Part shown: positions 16,587-26,029 of the stretch, one piece after another | How the letters are laid out: every line of letters begins with the position of its first letter | Numbering within the stretch: the stretch's first letter is position 1 | Assembly (NCBI GenBank): GCA_028285465.1 | Contig: JANQPD010000078.1 | Location: 1-32,814, forward strand | Reading direction: 5' to 3' | DNA: 32,814 nucleotides | DNA from: Owenweeksia sp. | GTDB taxonomy: Bacteria > Bacteroidota > Bacteroidia > Flavobacteriales > Schleiferiaceae | Translations under genes and position numbers: made by a program | The notes under the pieces: model-generated | The model's input: only the letters and a program-made list of their open reading frames with translations | Told to the model about the DNA's origin: nothing | The model's database searches: none

Positions 16587-17545
16587 TGGAATACCTATAC
16601 CTGCTGTCGGGAGTAGTTCTTTTGTTGCTGGGAGGAGATTTTCTGGTACGGGCAGCGGTAGAACTTGCACTCAGGATGAAGATATCCGTACTGGTAGTAG
16701 GCATGACGGTAGTTTCGTTTGCAACCAGTGCCCCTGAGCTTTTGGTAAGCCTGAAAGCTGCCTTTGATGGCTACAGCGATATATCCTTGGGGAACGTAAT
16801 CGGTTCTAACATCGCCAATATATCCCTTATTCTGGGGCTTACGGCTATGCTGCTGCCCATTTCTGTAAAAAGGACAACCTATCAGGTAGATTGGTGGATC
16901 ATGATGGGAGCTACCCTAATGTTATACCTGTTTATCGCTTTTGATGGCGCCATTGTATTTCACGAAGGAGTATTAATGGTGTTGGCGCTTATCTGGTTCA
17001 ATGTGTTCCAAATCAGGAGTTCACGTAAAAAGAACAAGCAGGCTGCTACAGCCCCGGTACCCCAGCAAGAAGAGGAGCCCTCCGGGCGCATGCACATAGG
17101 TTTAGCTTTGTTTTTTTTACTCGGAGGAGTAGCGGCGTTGAAATTCGGCTCGGATTTTTTGGTGAGTGGCGCAGTTGACCTGGCACAAAAATGGAATGTT
17201 TCCGAAAGAGTGATCGGACTTACGATTGTCTCTTTAGGGACCTCCCTTCCCGAATTGGCCGCTTCGGTTATTGCCTCACTCAAAGGAGAGCAGGAGCTGA
17301 GCCTGGGTAACCTTATCGGATCTAATATCTTCAATATTCTGGCGGTGTTGGGCTTTACAGGCCTGGTGATCGATATTCCCGTTAAAAACCAGGCCCTCTT
17401 AGCTTTTGACTTCCCCGCACTCTTTTTTATTTCCCTGCTGCTTTACCCGTTTATGGTATTTTTTACCAAAGGGCGCATTTCGCGTGCGGAGGGACTGATT
17501 TTATTTGGGTGCTTCACATTATATACGGTGCTTTTGTTTGTTTAA
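16586..17545 (+). CDS. Calcium/sodium antiporter (CaCA family, YrbG type)
   Basis: The protein has 319 residues and about ten hydrophobic segments in two inverted halves joined by a charged cytoplasmic loop near residues 145-170 (RKKNKQAATA and following). Each half carries an alpha-repeat signature: SFATSAPELLVSLKAAF with GNVIGSNIANISLILG (about 42-80), and SLGTSLPELAASVIASL with GNLIGSNIFNILAVLG (about 215-252). The paired acidic residues in the SAPE and SLPE motifs bind cations in this family. The protein exchanges Na+ or H+ for Ca2+ across the inner membrane. It overlaps tatA by one base. After the stop there is only an imperfect hairpin (about 17546-17573) without a T-tract, so termination is unclear. 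Confidence 0.93.
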   Translation: MEYLYLLSGVVLLLLGGDFLVRAAVELALRMKISVLVVGMTVVSFATSAPELLVSLKAAFDGYSDISLGNVIGSNIANISLILGLTAMLLPISVKRTTYQVDWWIMMGATLMLYLFIAFDGAIVFHEGVLMVLALIWFNVFQIRSSRKKNKQAATAPVPQQEEEPSGRMHIGLALFFLLGGVAALKFGSDFLVSGAVDLAQKWNVSERVIGLTIVSLGTSLPELAASVIASLKGEQELSLGNLIGSNIFNILAVLGFTGLVIDIPVKNQALLAFDFPALFFISLLLYPFMVFFTKGRISRAEGLILFGCFTLYTVLLFV

Positions 17546-17584
17546 CCCCCTCTTTTTTATACAGGGTGTTGAAAAAACAAGTGA

Positions 17585-17621
17585 TTTTGTTTATGTACCC
17601 CCTCCGCAAGGTGTACCTTTG
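17585..17621 (+). promoter_or_regulatory. Promoter of the glutamine synthetase III gene
   Basis: TTTTG (17585-17589) and TACCTTTG (17614-17621) form a good -33/-7 pair with 24 nt between them. The -7 box matches TAnnTTTG exactly and ends 26 nt before the ATG, predicting a leader of about 20 nt. No riboswitch-sized leader is present. Confidence 0.65.
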
Positions 17622-17647
17622 CCTGGAAATTATAAATAAAGAGCAAA

Positions 17648-19837
17648 ATGCCCACCATTAGATTTTCAGCCATTAAAGAAACCTTCAGCCGTCAGCCTAT
17701 TGAGTTCAGCATAGGAGATACCAAAGTTTCTGAACTCTTTGGTGAGAACGTATTCAACCGTAAGGCCATGAAAGAGTTCATGACTTCGGAAGCCTACGAT
17801 AGTGTAATGAACGCTATTGAGAAAGGCACTAAAATAGACCGTACTATGGCAGACCAGGTTGCGGCAGGCATGAAATCCTGGGCATTGTCGAAACACGCCA
17901 CACACTATACGCACTGGTTTCAGCCCCTTACGGGCGCAACAGCCGAAAAACACGATTCATTTTTTGAACCTACCGGGGATGGAGCAGCAATAGAAAAGTT
18001 TACCGGTAGTCTCCTGGTACAACAAGAGCCGGATGCTTCCAGTTTTCCGAACGGAGGCATCAGGAATACGTTTGAGGCCCGGGGCTACACAGCCTGGGAC
18101 CCTACCAGCCCGGCCTTTATTATGGGGCGCACCCTTTGTATCCCCACAGTTTTTGTATCGTATACGGGAGAAGCGCTAGACAATAAAACCCCCTTGTTGC
18201 GCGCCTTGCAATCTATAGACCATGCAGCCACCGCAGTTTGCCAGTATTTTGACAAAGGGGTGAAAAAAGTTACTTCTACCCTCGGTTGGGAGCAGGAATA
18301 TTTTCTCATAGACACCTCCCTGTTTCAGGCGAGGCCCGACCTCGTCATGACCGGGCGTACCCTTCTGGGACATGCTCCTGCAAAAGGGCAGCAGTTGGAT
18401 GACCATTATTTTGGCGCTATTCCGGATAGAGTAAGAATGTTTATGCGGGAACTGGAGTACGAATGTTACCTCCTGGGGATACCGGTAAAAACCAGGCATA
18501 ACGAAGTGGCCCCCTGCCAGTTTGAGCTGGCCCCCATTTTTGAAGAGGCCAATGTATCGGTTGATCACAATGCGTTGATCATGGATGTAATGGACCGGGT
18601 AGCCAACCGCCATTTTTTTAAGGTGCTTCTGCACGAGAAACCTTATGCTCGCGTAAACGGTAGTGGGAAACACAACAACTGGTCACTGGCTACGGATACC
18701 GGAGTGAATTTGCTGAGCCCCGGTAAAAATCCAAAGAGCAACCTGCAATTCCTTACCTTTTTTGTAAACACCATTAAGGCTGTGCACGACAATGCCGATC
18801 TGTTGCGTGCATCCATCGCTTCAGCGGGAAATGACCACCGCCTGGGGGCCAATGAAGCTCCTCCGGCTATTATTTCCGTCTTTATTGGCAGCCACCTTAC
18901 GGCAACCCTGGACGCACTGGAAAAACTGGAAGGTGGTAAAATGACCCCCGAACAAAAAACAGATGTGAAGCTGAACGTGGTGGGTAAGATCCCGGAAATA
19001 TTGTTGGACAATACAGATCGAAACCGTACTTCCCCCTTTGCCTTTACCGGAAATAAGTTTGAGTTCAGAGCCGTAGGTTCTGCGGCAAACTGTGGAGTGC
19101 CGATGGCTGTACTTAACACCATTATGGCAGCCCAGTTGCGTACCTTCAAAAAAGAAGTAGATGCTAAGATCGAAGGGGGTATGAAAAAAGATGAAGCCAT
19201 CTTTAGCGTATTGAAAGATTACATCAAGGCGAGTAAAAAAATTCGCTTCGAGGGAGACGGATATGGAGACGAATGGGTAAAAGAGGCGGAGAAGCGCGGT
19301 TTGAGCAATGTGAAAACCACTCCCCATGCACTTGATTTTTACGTGAGTAAACCTGCCCTTAAGCTTTTTGAAGAACAGGGAGTAATGAGCAAAGTTGAGG
19401 TAGAAGCGCGCCACGAGATCATGTTGGAGGAATACCAAAAAAAGATCCAGATCGAATCGCGTGTGCTGGGCGATATTGCCGGCAACCACATTGTGCCAAC
19501 GGCTATAAACTACCAAAACCGCTTAATCGAAAACGTGCGTGGCTTGAAACAGGTGCTGGACGAAAAAACGTACAAAAAAGTAGCGAAGGAACAGTTAGAC
19601 ATGATCGAAGAGATCAGCGGGCGCATATCTGTCATCATCTCTAACAAGGAAGATATGATAGAAACCCGCAAAAAGCTCAACAAGCTGGAAGATACCCGTA
19701 AAATGGCCATTGACTATTGCGAACAGGTGATCCCTTTCATTGAAAAGATCAGGTACGAATGCGATAAATTGGAAATGCTGGTAGACGATGAGATATGGCC
19801 TATGCCCAAATACCGGGAATTGCTTTTCAGTAAGTGA
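17648..19837 (+). CDS. glnN: Glutamine synthetase type III
   Basis: The protein has 729 residues, the usual size of GSIII (about 700-730) and much larger than GSI. It makes glutamine from glutamate, ammonium and ATP in the cytoplasm and is the main ammonium-assimilating GS in many Bacteroidota. The N-terminal GSIII-specific part ([22 protein letters not shown], about 76-97) leads into the catalytic barrel. This contains [27 protein letters not shown] (about 280-300), [12 protein letters not shown] (about 335-346, glutamate-binding loop) and [20 protein letters not shown]. The C-terminal part is helical and charged, as in other GSIII. The start ATG sits just behind a good promoter. The gene is monocistronic, ending in a terminator. 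No glnB or ammonium transporter gene is adjacent, so regulation cannot be read from context. Confidence 0.96.
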   Translation: MPTIRFSAIKETFSRQPIEFSIGDTKVSELFGENVFNRKAMKEFMTSEAYDSVMNAIEKGTKIDRTMADQVAAGMKSWALSKHATHYTHWFQPLTGATAEKHDSFFEPTGDGAAIEKFTGSLLVQQEPDASSFPNGGIRNTFEARGYTAWDPTSPAFIMGRTLCIPTVFVSYTGEALDNKTPLLRALQSIDHAATAVCQYFDKGVKKVTSTLGWEQEYFLIDTSLFQARPDLVMTGRTLLGHAPAKGQQLDDHYFGAIPDRVRMFMRELEYECYLLGIPVKTRHNEVAPCQFELAPIFEEANVSVDHNALIMDVMDRVANRHFFKVLLHEKPYARVNGSGKHNNWSLATDTGVNLLSPGKNPKSNLQFLTFFVNTIKAVHDNADLLRASIASAGNDHRLGANEAPPAIISVFIGSHLTATLDALEKLEGGKMTPEQKTDVKLNVVGKIPEILLDNTDRNRTSPFAFTGNKFEFRAVGSAANCGVPMAVLNTIMAAQLRTFKKEVDAKIEGGMKKDEAIFSVLKDYIKASKKIRFEGDGYGDEWVKEAEKRGLSNVKTTPHALDFYVSKPALKLFEEQGVMSKVEVEARHEIMLEEYQKKIQIESRVLGDIAGNHIVPTAINYQNRLIENVRGLKQVLDEKTYKKVAKEQLDMIEEISGRISVIISNKEDMIETRKKLNKLEDTRKMAIDYCEQVIPFIEKIRYECDKLEMLVDDEIWPMPKYRELLFSK

Positions 19838-19860
19838 TACTAGCGCTTTAATAAAGAAAG

Positions 19861-19900
19861 AAAAGCCGCTGGAGTAAAATAATAGTTCAGCGGCTTTTTT
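19861..19900 (+). terminator. Rho-independent terminator after glutamine synthetase
   Basis: AAAAGCCGCTG (19861-19871) pairs with CAGCGGCTTTT (19888-19898). Two more pairs, one of them G-U, extend the stem inward, leaving a 12-nt AT-rich loop, and a T-tract follows. It lies 23 nt after the stop codon. Confidence 0.88.
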
Positions 19901-19918
19901 CTTACATGAAATTATGGA

Positions 19919-19987
19919 AAGCCTTAATATACTTAGGTTAAGCGGCTTCCTATTAATTTCGGCAATTCAATTATTTGCTTATTTTAG
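19919..19987 (+). promoter_or_regulatory. Possible promoter and upstream hairpin of the OmpA-family gene
   Basis: TATTTTAG (19980-19987) is one mismatch from TAnnTTTG and lies 33 nt before the ATG at 20021. Upstream, AAGCC-TTAA (19919-19927) pairs with TTAA-GC-GGCTT (19938-19948), giving nine pairs with a 2-nt bulge. No strong -33 element is seen. Confidence 0.35.
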
Positions 19988-20020
19988 CGCATTAGAGCAT
20001 AATTATTTTTTCATCCACTT

Positions 20021-22570
20021 ATGAGAAACCCTCTCTTGGGCGTTTGCCTAATGTTTACATCTCTTGTCGCTTCACCCGTTTTTGCTCAAAATGCGGATGC
20101 AGACACCTCCCAAACAGATCCGAAAGAAAAAGTGCCCAAAAAGCTGCAGAAGGCCTATGACGCCTATGCGGGCAATGCGTATACGGATGCTATAGATCTA
20201 TTGAAAGATGCACTGTCGGATGCTAAAGGACGAAAAGAGAAAGGAGACGTTACCTTTAAAATAGCAGAGTCTTACCGTCATATACAAGACTATAAAAATG
20301 CTGCCAACTACTACCAACGCACGGTTAAATTGGGGTATGACAATAAGGAGGCTCAATTATTGTATGCTGATATGCTGAAGGCTCAGGGACTTTATGAAGA
20401 GGCCCTTGTGGCATATAAAGAATATAAGAAAATGGTGCCTACCGACCCTCGGGGGGATGTGGGTATTGAGAGTACCAAACAAGCTGTGGAATGGCAAAAT
20501 GAGCCGAGCAGGTATGCCGTAGACAACATTAAGAGTATAAATTCCCGCAATCGTGACTTTGCTGTAGCCTTTGGCGGCAAGATGCGGGAAAATGATGTGC
20601 TCATCTTTACGTCAAGCCGGGAAGAGAGTGTAGGCGGCAAAGAAGATGGTTGGACAGGAGAGGAGTTTTTCGACCTTTTTATTACATCTGCTGAACGTAA
20701 GACCAGGAGAAGGCGGAGAGGTGCCCCTGCACAGGAAGAAAAGATCAGCCCGGCAGACATGAAGTGGTCTACTCCCGTCCTTTTAGATGAAGAGTTTGTC
20801 AATACCAAGGCCCACGAAGGGATGGCTGTATTCAATAGCCGGAAGAAAGACCTGTATATTACGCGTTGTGCCCGCGAGGATGGCAGCAAAGAATACATCT
20901 GCGGGATCTACATTACCGAACAGGTGGGCCAAAACTGGAAAGAAGCAGAACGGGTGATCATTGGCGGGGATACACTTGCCAATGTAGGGCACCCAAGCCT
21001 TTCGGCTGAAGACCGCTTCCTGTATTTTGTCTCAGACCAGTTTACTACGAGAGGTGAACACGACATTTTTGTGACTACCTACGACCGCAGAAAAAAAATG
21101 TGGGAAACACCCAAAAACCTGGGCCCTGCTGTAAACACCACAGGAGAAGAGTATTATCCGTTTATGCACGACAACGGGTATCTTTACTTTTCTTCGAATG
21201 GCTTACCCGGTATGGGAGGCCTGGATGTATTCCGTATTAAGATCGGTGAAGACGGCCTTCCCGAACCAGGTGCCAAAGCGGAGAACATGCGTGCTCCTAT
21301 AAACAGCAATTTCAATGATTATGCCTTGGTGTTTCAACCGGGAGGAGATGAGGTCGGCTACCTGAGTAGTAACCGGAACGAGCGTACCGGGGACGATATT
21401 TTTGCTGTAATGAAGACACCACTTGTGTTTAACGTGCAAGGGGTAATCACCAGTGCGAAAACAGGTTTACCGGTACCCGAAACTACTGTTCGGCTGGAAG
21501 GCAGCGATGGAACCAGCATTACCCAGGTGTCGGACAAAGACGGGTATTACGTTTTTGACAAGGAAAAGATTAAGCCCGATGTGCAATATGAACTGACCTT
21601 TGAGAAGAAAAAGTACCTGAGCAGTACGTCAAATACAACCACCATTGGGGTACCTTTGACCAGCTTTGAATACATCCCGTCCGATAACCAGTTTCTAAAC
21701 GTACTGACGGTAAATAAAGTGCTGGATCCTATAGATGTACCTATTGTATTGCCTGATGTATTCTTCGACCTGGGTAAGGCCTTTTTACGCCCTGAAGCAA
21801 AAGTAGCGCTTGATAGTGTGGTGGCTATATTGAACACGAACCCCACCCTGGTTATTGAAATGCGTTCGCATACGGATTACCGCGACAGTGACCAGAGCAA
21901 CCAGAAGCTATCACAACGCAGGGCCGATTCTACCGTGGCTTACCTGATTAAGAAAGACATTGATTCTGCCCGCCTGGTTGCCATGGGTATGGGTGAAAGC
22001 GAACCCTTTGTCATCCCTGAAAACTATAAGGGGTATGGGGCAGGTGAGTTCCCGGTTGGGGCGCGCTTAACAGAGGCATACATTAAATCGCTCTCTGCCG
22101 AGAAGCAGGAAATTGCCAACCAGATCAACCGGAGAACGGACTTTAAGGTACTGCGCGATGATTATGTACCCGCTGATCCAAGTAAACTTCCCGGTGCCAA
22201 TGCCGTGGATGTACGCGATATCCTTAGCGAGAAGCAAAATGAAACGGCACCTCCCGGTGAGATATACGTGCTAAAGGCCCGCGAAAGCCTGGGAATTGTG
22301 GCCCGGAAGTTCAAGATCAATATTCGCGACCTGAAACAACTCAACGGAGGCTTAAGAGGCGTAAGGCCATTTGAGGGCATGCAGTTGAAAGTGGAAAAAG
22401 ACGGGGATTATACCGCCTGGGATGAGACGCACTACCAGGTACAGATGAGAGAGAACTCATATAAGATCATCGGTAAAAAGCTGGATATAGACGATGATAC
22501 CCTGGAAGACCTCAATCCGGAAATAAAGAGTAAGGATCTGAAACCCGGCCTTTGGATCAAGATCAAGTAG
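20021..22570 (+). CDS. OmpA-family envelope protein with TPR, beta-propeller and LysM-like domains
   Basis: The protein has 849 residues. A signal peptide (about 1-22, ending PVFA before QNAD) has no proper lipobox, so it is not predicted to be a lipoprotein. TPR-like helices cover about 28-150 (AYDAYAGNAYTDAIDLLKDAL, DYKNAANYYQRTVKLG). PD40/WD40-type propeller blades follow to about 460 (HPSLSAEDRFLYFVSDQ, YPFMHDNGYLYFSSNGLPGMGG). Next are a carboxypeptidase-regulatory-like beta fold (about 466-545), an OmpA C-terminal peptidoglycan-binding domain (about 572-710; VFFDLGKAFLRPEA, LSQRRADSTVAYL) and two LysM-like segments (about 747-795 and 800-849). The TPR-propeller-CRD-OmpA order matches the PorE-like proteins that tether the type IX machine to peptidoglycan, but PorE is a lipoprotein and lacks LysM, so the role is an inference. 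Probably periplasmic or outer-membrane linked. Monocistronic, with its own terminator. Confidence 0.9.
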   Translation: MRNPLLGVCLMFTSLVASPVFAQNADADTSQTDPKEKVPKKLQKAYDAYAGNAYTDAIDLLKDALSDAKGRKEKGDVTFKIAESYRHIQDYKNAANYYQRTVKLGYDNKEAQLLYADMLKAQGLYEEALVAYKEYKKMVPTDPRGDVGIESTKQAVEWQNEPSRYAVDNIKSINSRNRDFAVAFGGKMRENDVLIFTSSREESVGGKEDGWTGEEFFDLFITSAERKTRRRRRGAPAQEEKISPADMKWSTPVLLDEEFVNTKAHEGMAVFNSRKKDLYITRCAREDGSKEYICGIYITEQVGQNWKEAERVIIGGDTLANVGHPSLSAEDRFLYFVSDQFTTRGEHDIFVTTYDRRKKMWETPKNLGPAVNTTGEEYYPFMHDNGYLYFSSNGLPGMGGLDVFRIKIGEDGLPEPGAKAENMRAPINSNFNDYALVFQPGGDEVGYLSSNRNERTGDDIFAVMKTPLVFNVQGVITSAKTGLPVPETTVRLEGSDGTSITQVSDKDGYYVFDKEKIKPDVQYELTFEKKKYLSSTSNTTTIGVPLTSFEYIPSDNQFLNVLTVNKVLDPIDVPIVLPDVFFDLGKAFLRPEAKVALDSVVAILNTNPTLVIEMRSHTDYRDSDQSNQKLSQRRADSTVAYLIKKDIDSARLVAMGMGESEPFVIPENYKGYGAGEFPVGARLTEAYIKSLSAEKQEIANQINRRTDFKVLRDDYVPADPSKLPGANAVDVRDILSEKQNETAPPGEIYVLKARESLGIVARKFKINIRDLKQLNGGLRGVRPFEGMQLKVEKDGDYTAWDETHYQVQMRENSYKIIGKKLDIDDDTLEDLNPEIKSKDLKPGLWIKIK

Positions 22571-22590
22571 TATAAATTACCAATAAGTAT

Positions 22591-22626
22591 AGCGCTCCAT
22601 GTAAGTTTTACATGGAGCGCTTTTTT
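22591..22626 (+). terminator. Rho-independent terminator after the OmpA-family gene
   Basis: A perfect 14-bp stem, AGCGCTCCATGTAA (22591-22604) with TTACATGGAGCGCT (22608-22621), loop GTT, is followed by TTTTTT. Its T-tract runs directly into the purM -7 box. Confidence 0.92.
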
Positions 22627-22633
22627 ATTTTTG
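22626..22633 (+). promoter_or_regulatory. -7 box of the purM-prfA-pyrF operon
   Basis: TATTTTTG matches TAnnTTTG exactly and ends only four bases before the purM ATG. Transcription would start at or next to the ATG, giving a nearly leaderless message. The -33 position would fall inside the preceding terminator hairpin, and no good TTTG is seen there. Confidence 0.5.
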
Positions 22634-22637
22634 CAGC

Positions 22638-23813
22638 ATGGATGCACAACGATACAGCCAAAGGGGCGTGTCTGCTCAGAAGGAAGACGTACACCAGGCG
22701 ATCAAACAGCTCGACAAGGGTTTGTACCCTAAAGCTTTTTGTAAGATCATACCGGATGTACTCACGGGAAGTCCTGAACATTGCCTGGTAATGCATGCGG
22801 ATGGAGCGGGAACAAAATCTTCTCTGGCGTATATGTACTGGCGGGAAACGGGAGATCTTTCTGTTTGGAAAGGCATCGCGCAGGATGCACTCATTATGAA
22901 TATTGACGACCTCCTATGTGTGGGAGCAGTTAATGAGCCCATCCTGCTTTCTTCTACCATAGGGCGCAATAAGAACCTGATACCGGGAGAAGTAATAGGA
23001 GCCATTATAGAAGGTACCCGCGAGTTGATCGAGGAGTTGGCCAAATGGGGAGTGGATATTGTGCATACCGGGGGAGAAACGGCTGATGTTGGGGACCTGG
23101 TACGCACCATTATTGTAGATAGCACGGTAACGGCCCGCATGAAAAGAGATGAAGTGATCGACAATGCGCGTATAAAGGCCGGGAACGTAATCGTAGGAAT
23201 GGCTTCTTACGGGCAGGCCACCTACGAAAAAGAGTACAATGGTGGAATGGGAAGCAATGGTCTCACCAGTGCACGCCATGATGTTTTTCATAAAGTTCTG
23301 GCCGAGACCTACCCTGAATCTTTTGACCCCTTAGTACCCGGGGAACTGGTGTACAGCGGTTCCAAAGCATTGACGGAAGAAGTAAAAGAGAGTCCTCTGA
23401 ATGCCGGGAAACTTGTGCTTTCGCCCACGCGCACCTATGCGCCTGTCATCAAAAAAGTATTGGCGCAGGTGAAAAAAGGAATTCATGGCATGGTGCATTG
23501 CAGTGGAGGAGCACAAACCAAAGTGCTGCATTTCGTTGACCGCGTACACGTTATTAAGGACAATTTGTTTCCTGTGCCTCCTTTGTTTACACTCATACAG
23601 GAAAGTAGTGGAGCGGCGTATAAAGAAATGTACCAGGTGTTTAATATGGGGCACCGCATGGAACTTTATTGCGATGAGGCGGTAGCGGAGGAGATTATTG
23701 CCGTCTCCCGCTCTTTTAACGTGGATGCGCAGGTAGTGGGCAGAGTAGAAGAGAGTGAGGTTCCCAGGCTTACCATAGACAGTAGCTTTGGCCGGTTTGA
23801 ATACCCCGGTTAA
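22638..23813 (+). CDS. purM: Phosphoribosylformylglycinamidine cyclo-ligase (AIR synthetase)
   Basis: The protein has 391 residues, the long form usual in Bacteroidota (about 345 in E. coli). It closes FGAM to aminoimidazole ribotide with ATP in step five of purine synthesis, in the cytoplasm. The N-terminus (RYSQRGVSAQKEDVHQAIKQ) is typical, and HADGAGTKSSLAYMYWRETG (from about residue 53) carries the DGxGTK nucleotide-binding motif of the PurM/PurL/SelD superfamily. VDIVHTGGETADVGDLVRT and GMGSNGLTSARHDVF are further conserved blocks. The ATG fits homologues and lies immediately after a -7 box. prfA follows after 21 nt, so a purM-prfA-pyrF operon is likely. No other purine genes are adjacent. 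Confidence 0.95.
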   Translation: MDAQRYSQRGVSAQKEDVHQAIKQLDKGLYPKAFCKIIPDVLTGSPEHCLVMHADGAGTKSSLAYMYWRETGDLSVWKGIAQDALIMNIDDLLCVGAVNEPILLSSTIGRNKNLIPGEVIGAIIEGTRELIEELAKWGVDIVHTGGETADVGDLVRTIIVDSTVTARMKRDEVIDNARIKAGNVIVGMASYGQATYEKEYNGGMGSNGLTSARHDVFHKVLAETYPESFDPLVPGELVYSGSKALTEEVKESPLNAGKLVLSPTRTYAPVIKKVLAQVKKGIHGMVHCSGGAQTKVLHFVDRVHVIKDNLFPVPPLFTLIQESSGAAYKEMYQVFNMGHRMELYCDEAVAEEIIAVSRSFNVDAQVVGRVEESEVPRLTIDSSFGRFEYPG

Positions 23814-23834
23814 GCGCAAAATCAGAAATTCAAC

Positions 23835-24908
23835 ATGCTAGAAAAGCTAGACGCGATAAAGCAACGCTATGATGAGGTGAACGACCTGATCATTCAGCCC
23901 GATGTTATAAACGACCAGAAGCGCTATGTAAAGCTTACAAGGGAGTACAAAGACCTGAAAGCGCTGGTAGAAGTACGCGAAACGTACATAACCCTTTTGC
24001 AGAACATAGAAGAAGCAAATGAATTACTGGCCAACGAAAAAGATCCTGAAATGAAGGAAATGGCCAAGGCTGAGCTGGAGGAGAATGAGCCAAGACTTAA
24101 AGCGTTAGAAGAGAAAATAAAGTGGATGCTCGTGCCTAAAGACCCGGAAGATGCCAAAAATGCCGTGTTGGAGATCCGGGCAGGTACCGGTGGGGATGAG
24201 GCTTCTCTTTTTGCAGGAGACCTCTATAAAATGTATACGCGCTATTGCGAGGAGAAGGGATGGAAAATACAGGTTATAGATGTAAGTGATGGTACGGTAG
24301 GGGGCTACAAAGAGGTTATCCTGGAAGTAAGCGGTGAGGATGTATACGGTACGTTGAAATTTGAAAGTGGGGTACACCGCGTACAGCGGGTGCCTGATAC
24401 GGAAACACAAGGCCGGGTGCACACTTCCGCAGCTACGGTAGCCGTATTGCCGGAAGCAGAAGATGTAGATGTAGAACTAAATCCGGCGGATATTGAAATG
24501 CAGACTTCCCGTTCCGGTGGGGCAGGAGGACAAAATGTAAATAAGGTAGAAACAAAAGTGCAGCTTACTCACAAACCAACCGGTATAGTAGTGGTATGCC
24601 AGATAGAGCGCTCTCAGCTTGCCAACCGTGAAAGAGCGATGCAGATGCTGCGGACCAAGTTGTATGAGCAGGAATTAGCTAAGCATAATGAAGCGATAGC
24701 CAGTAAACGCAAAACCATGGTGAGTAGTGGCGACCGCTCTGCAAAGATCCGCACCTACAATTTCCCGCAAGGACGGGTAACCGACCACCGCATAAACATG
24801 ACCGTATACAACCTCAATGAAGTGCTCAATGGCGACATCCAGCCTTTTATTGATCAGCTTATGATCGCTGAAAACACGGAGAGATTAAAAGAAGGTTCAG
24901 AAGTATAA
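23835..24908 (+). CDS. prfA: Peptide chain release factor 1
   Basis: The protein has 357 residues, full length. It recognises UAA and UAG in the ribosomal A site and triggers peptide release. The N-terminal coiled-coil-rich domain (1 to about 100) is followed by the codon-recognition domain, in which [22 protein letters not shown] includes the PxT anticodon tripeptide of RF1 (here PDT), and by the catalytic GGQ loop [10 protein letters not shown] (GGQ at 231-233). The C-terminus [20 protein letters not shown] is typical. No programmed frameshift is present; that feature belongs to RF2. It sits between purM and pyrF, with gaps of 21 and 9 nt, which implies one transcript. Confidence 0.97.
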   Translation: MLEKLDAIKQRYDEVNDLIIQPDVINDQKRYVKLTREYKDLKALVEVRETYITLLQNIEEANELLANEKDPEMKEMAKAELEENEPRLKALEEKIKWMLVPKDPEDAKNAVLEIRAGTGGDEASLFAGDLYKMYTRYCEEKGWKIQVIDVSDGTVGGYKEVILEVSGEDVYGTLKFESGVHRVQRVPDTETQGRVHTSAATVAVLPEAEDVDVELNPADIEMQTSRSGGAGGQNVNKVETKVQLTHKPTGIVVVCQIERSQLANRERAMQMLRTKLYEQELAKHNEAIASKRKTMVSSGDRSAKIRTYNFPQGRVTDHRINMTVYNLNEVLNGDIQPFIDQLMIAENTERLKEGSEV

Positions 24909-24917
24909 CTAAGTAGT

Positions 24918-25739
24918 ATGAACAGGAAAGAGCTGATAGCAGAGATCAAAAAAAAGAAGTCTTGCCTGTGCGTGGGGCTGGACACGGATTTGGAAAAGAT
25001 CCCGGGTCACCTGCTGGAAGAAGAAGACCCTCTGTTTGCCTTTAACAAGGAGATCATAGATGCTACAGCACCTTTTTGTGTAGCGTATAAGCCAAACATT
25101 GCCTTTTACGAAGCCTATGGTTTACAGGGCTGGAAAAGCCTGGAAAAGACCATGGCTTATCTAAGGCAGTATTACCCGAATCACTTTAGCATAGCAGATG
25201 CCAAGCGAGGAGATATTGGCAATACGTCTACCCGCTATGCAAAAGCTTTTTTCAACAAGCTTGGTTTTCACAGCATAACGGTAGCACCCTATATGGGAGA
25301 AGATAGCGTGAAACCTTTCCTGGCCTTTAAAAACAAGTGGAGCATTGTGCTGGGCCTTACCAGCAATAGCGGTGCCCGTGATTTCCAGTTCGCACCTGTG
25401 GGTATGGAGCAGACCCCTCTGTATGAAACGGTATTGCGAAAAACCTCCTCGTGGGGAAATACGGAGAACCTCATGTTTGTGATTGGAGCTACCAAGGCTG
25501 AACACCTACGTAAGGTGAGGGCGGTAATACCCGAGCATTTTTTATTGGTGCCCGGAGTAGGTACCCAGGGAGGAAGCGTGGAAGAGGTAATGACTCATGG
25601 GGCTATCCCCGGTGAAATAGGTTTGCTCATCAACGCATCGAGAAGCATTCTTTACGCATCCTCAGATAAACATTTTGCCAAAACGGCCGCTTCTGAGGCT
25701 GCTCGGTTGAGCCAGCAAATGGTCAAGTTTTTTCTGTAA
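24918..25739 (+). CDS. pyrF: Orotidine 5'-phosphate decarboxylase, type 2
   Basis: The protein has 273 residues, the length of the second PyrF subfamily. It decarboxylates OMP to UMP, the last step of de novo pyrimidine synthesis, in the cytoplasm. CLCVGLDTDLEKIP and AYKPNIAFYEAYG line the substrate site. The catalytic Asp-Lys-Asp network is in ADAKRGDIGNTSTRYAKAFF (D94, K96, D99), which is the type 2 form. LLVPGVGTQGG binds the phosphate. The ATG lies 9 nt after the prfA stop. It is probably the last gene of the operon, because a 290-bp gap with inverted repeats follows. Confidence 0.96.
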   Translation: MNRKELIAEIKKKKSCLCVGLDTDLEKIPGHLLEEEDPLFAFNKEIIDATAPFCVAYKPNIAFYEAYGLQGWKSLEKTMAYLRQYYPNHFSIADAKRGDIGNTSTRYAKAFFNKLGFHSITVAPYMGEDSVKPFLAFKNKWSIVLGLTSNSGARDFQFAPVGMEQTPLYETVLRKTSSWGNTENLMFVIGATKAEHLRKVRAVIPEHFLLVPGVGTQGGSVEEVMTHGAIPGEIGLLINASRSILYASSDKHFAKTAASEAARLSQQMVKFFL

Positions 25740-25833
25740 GAAAAATCCTTCTTTTTCAACACATTTCTACATGGGTCTTACACTCTATACTGAGCTAAAC
25801 AGGAATATATTATAACTTTTTCTACAAGTTTGA

Positions 25834-25897
25834 TTTTCTTAAAATTTTGATAATCAGTTAGTTTTAAGAAAAAAGCAGCCTTTTTGGCTAACTGATT
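25834..25897 (+). promoter_or_regulatory. Overlapping inverted repeats after pyrF (pseudoknot-like or terminator-like)
   Basis: Stem A is TTTTCTTAAAA (25834-25844) with TTTTAAGAAAA (25862-25872), 11 bp perfect with a 17-nt loop. The last ten bases of that loop, AATCAGTTAG (25852-25861), pair perfectly with CTAACTGATT (25888-25897), stem B. Inside B, AAAAAG (25869-25874) and CTTTTT (25880-25885 by eye) could pair around about five bases. A and B can coexist only as an H-type pseudoknot, or alternate. The element may terminate the purM operon or regulate the gene at 26030. The rest of the 25740-26029 gap is AT-rich without a gene. Confidence 0.45.
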
Positions 25898-25964
25898 GTA
25901 AACGGTTTTGCACTCCCCTTTTTTTGTAAGAATTTGATGCTCAATTCGCCAGGTTGACATCTTT

Positions 25965-26001
25965 TTGCGTTTTTAAAAATAGGGCATATGCGGTACCTTT
26001 A
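25965..26001 (+). promoter_or_regulatory. Promoter before the IgGFc-binding-like gene
   Basis: TACCTTTA (25994-26001) is one mismatch from TAnnTTTG and about 25 nt downstream of a TTTTTG in the run near 25965. This is the same layout as the glutamine synthetase promoter. The predicted start lies about 20 nt before the TTG start codon at 26030. Confidence 0.45.
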
Positions 26002-26029
26002 ATCACGCAACCAACACAACACAACACAC

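Noticed and set aside
17546-17573. Terminator after the Na+/Ca2+ exchanger gene
   Set aside because: AACCCCCT and AGGGTGTT form only an 8-position stem with a mismatch, and no T-tract follows.
18643-19516. Minus-strand frames of 185 and 231 codons opposite glutamine synthetase
   Set aside because: They mirror the highly conserved GSIII coding frame and have no recognisable features.
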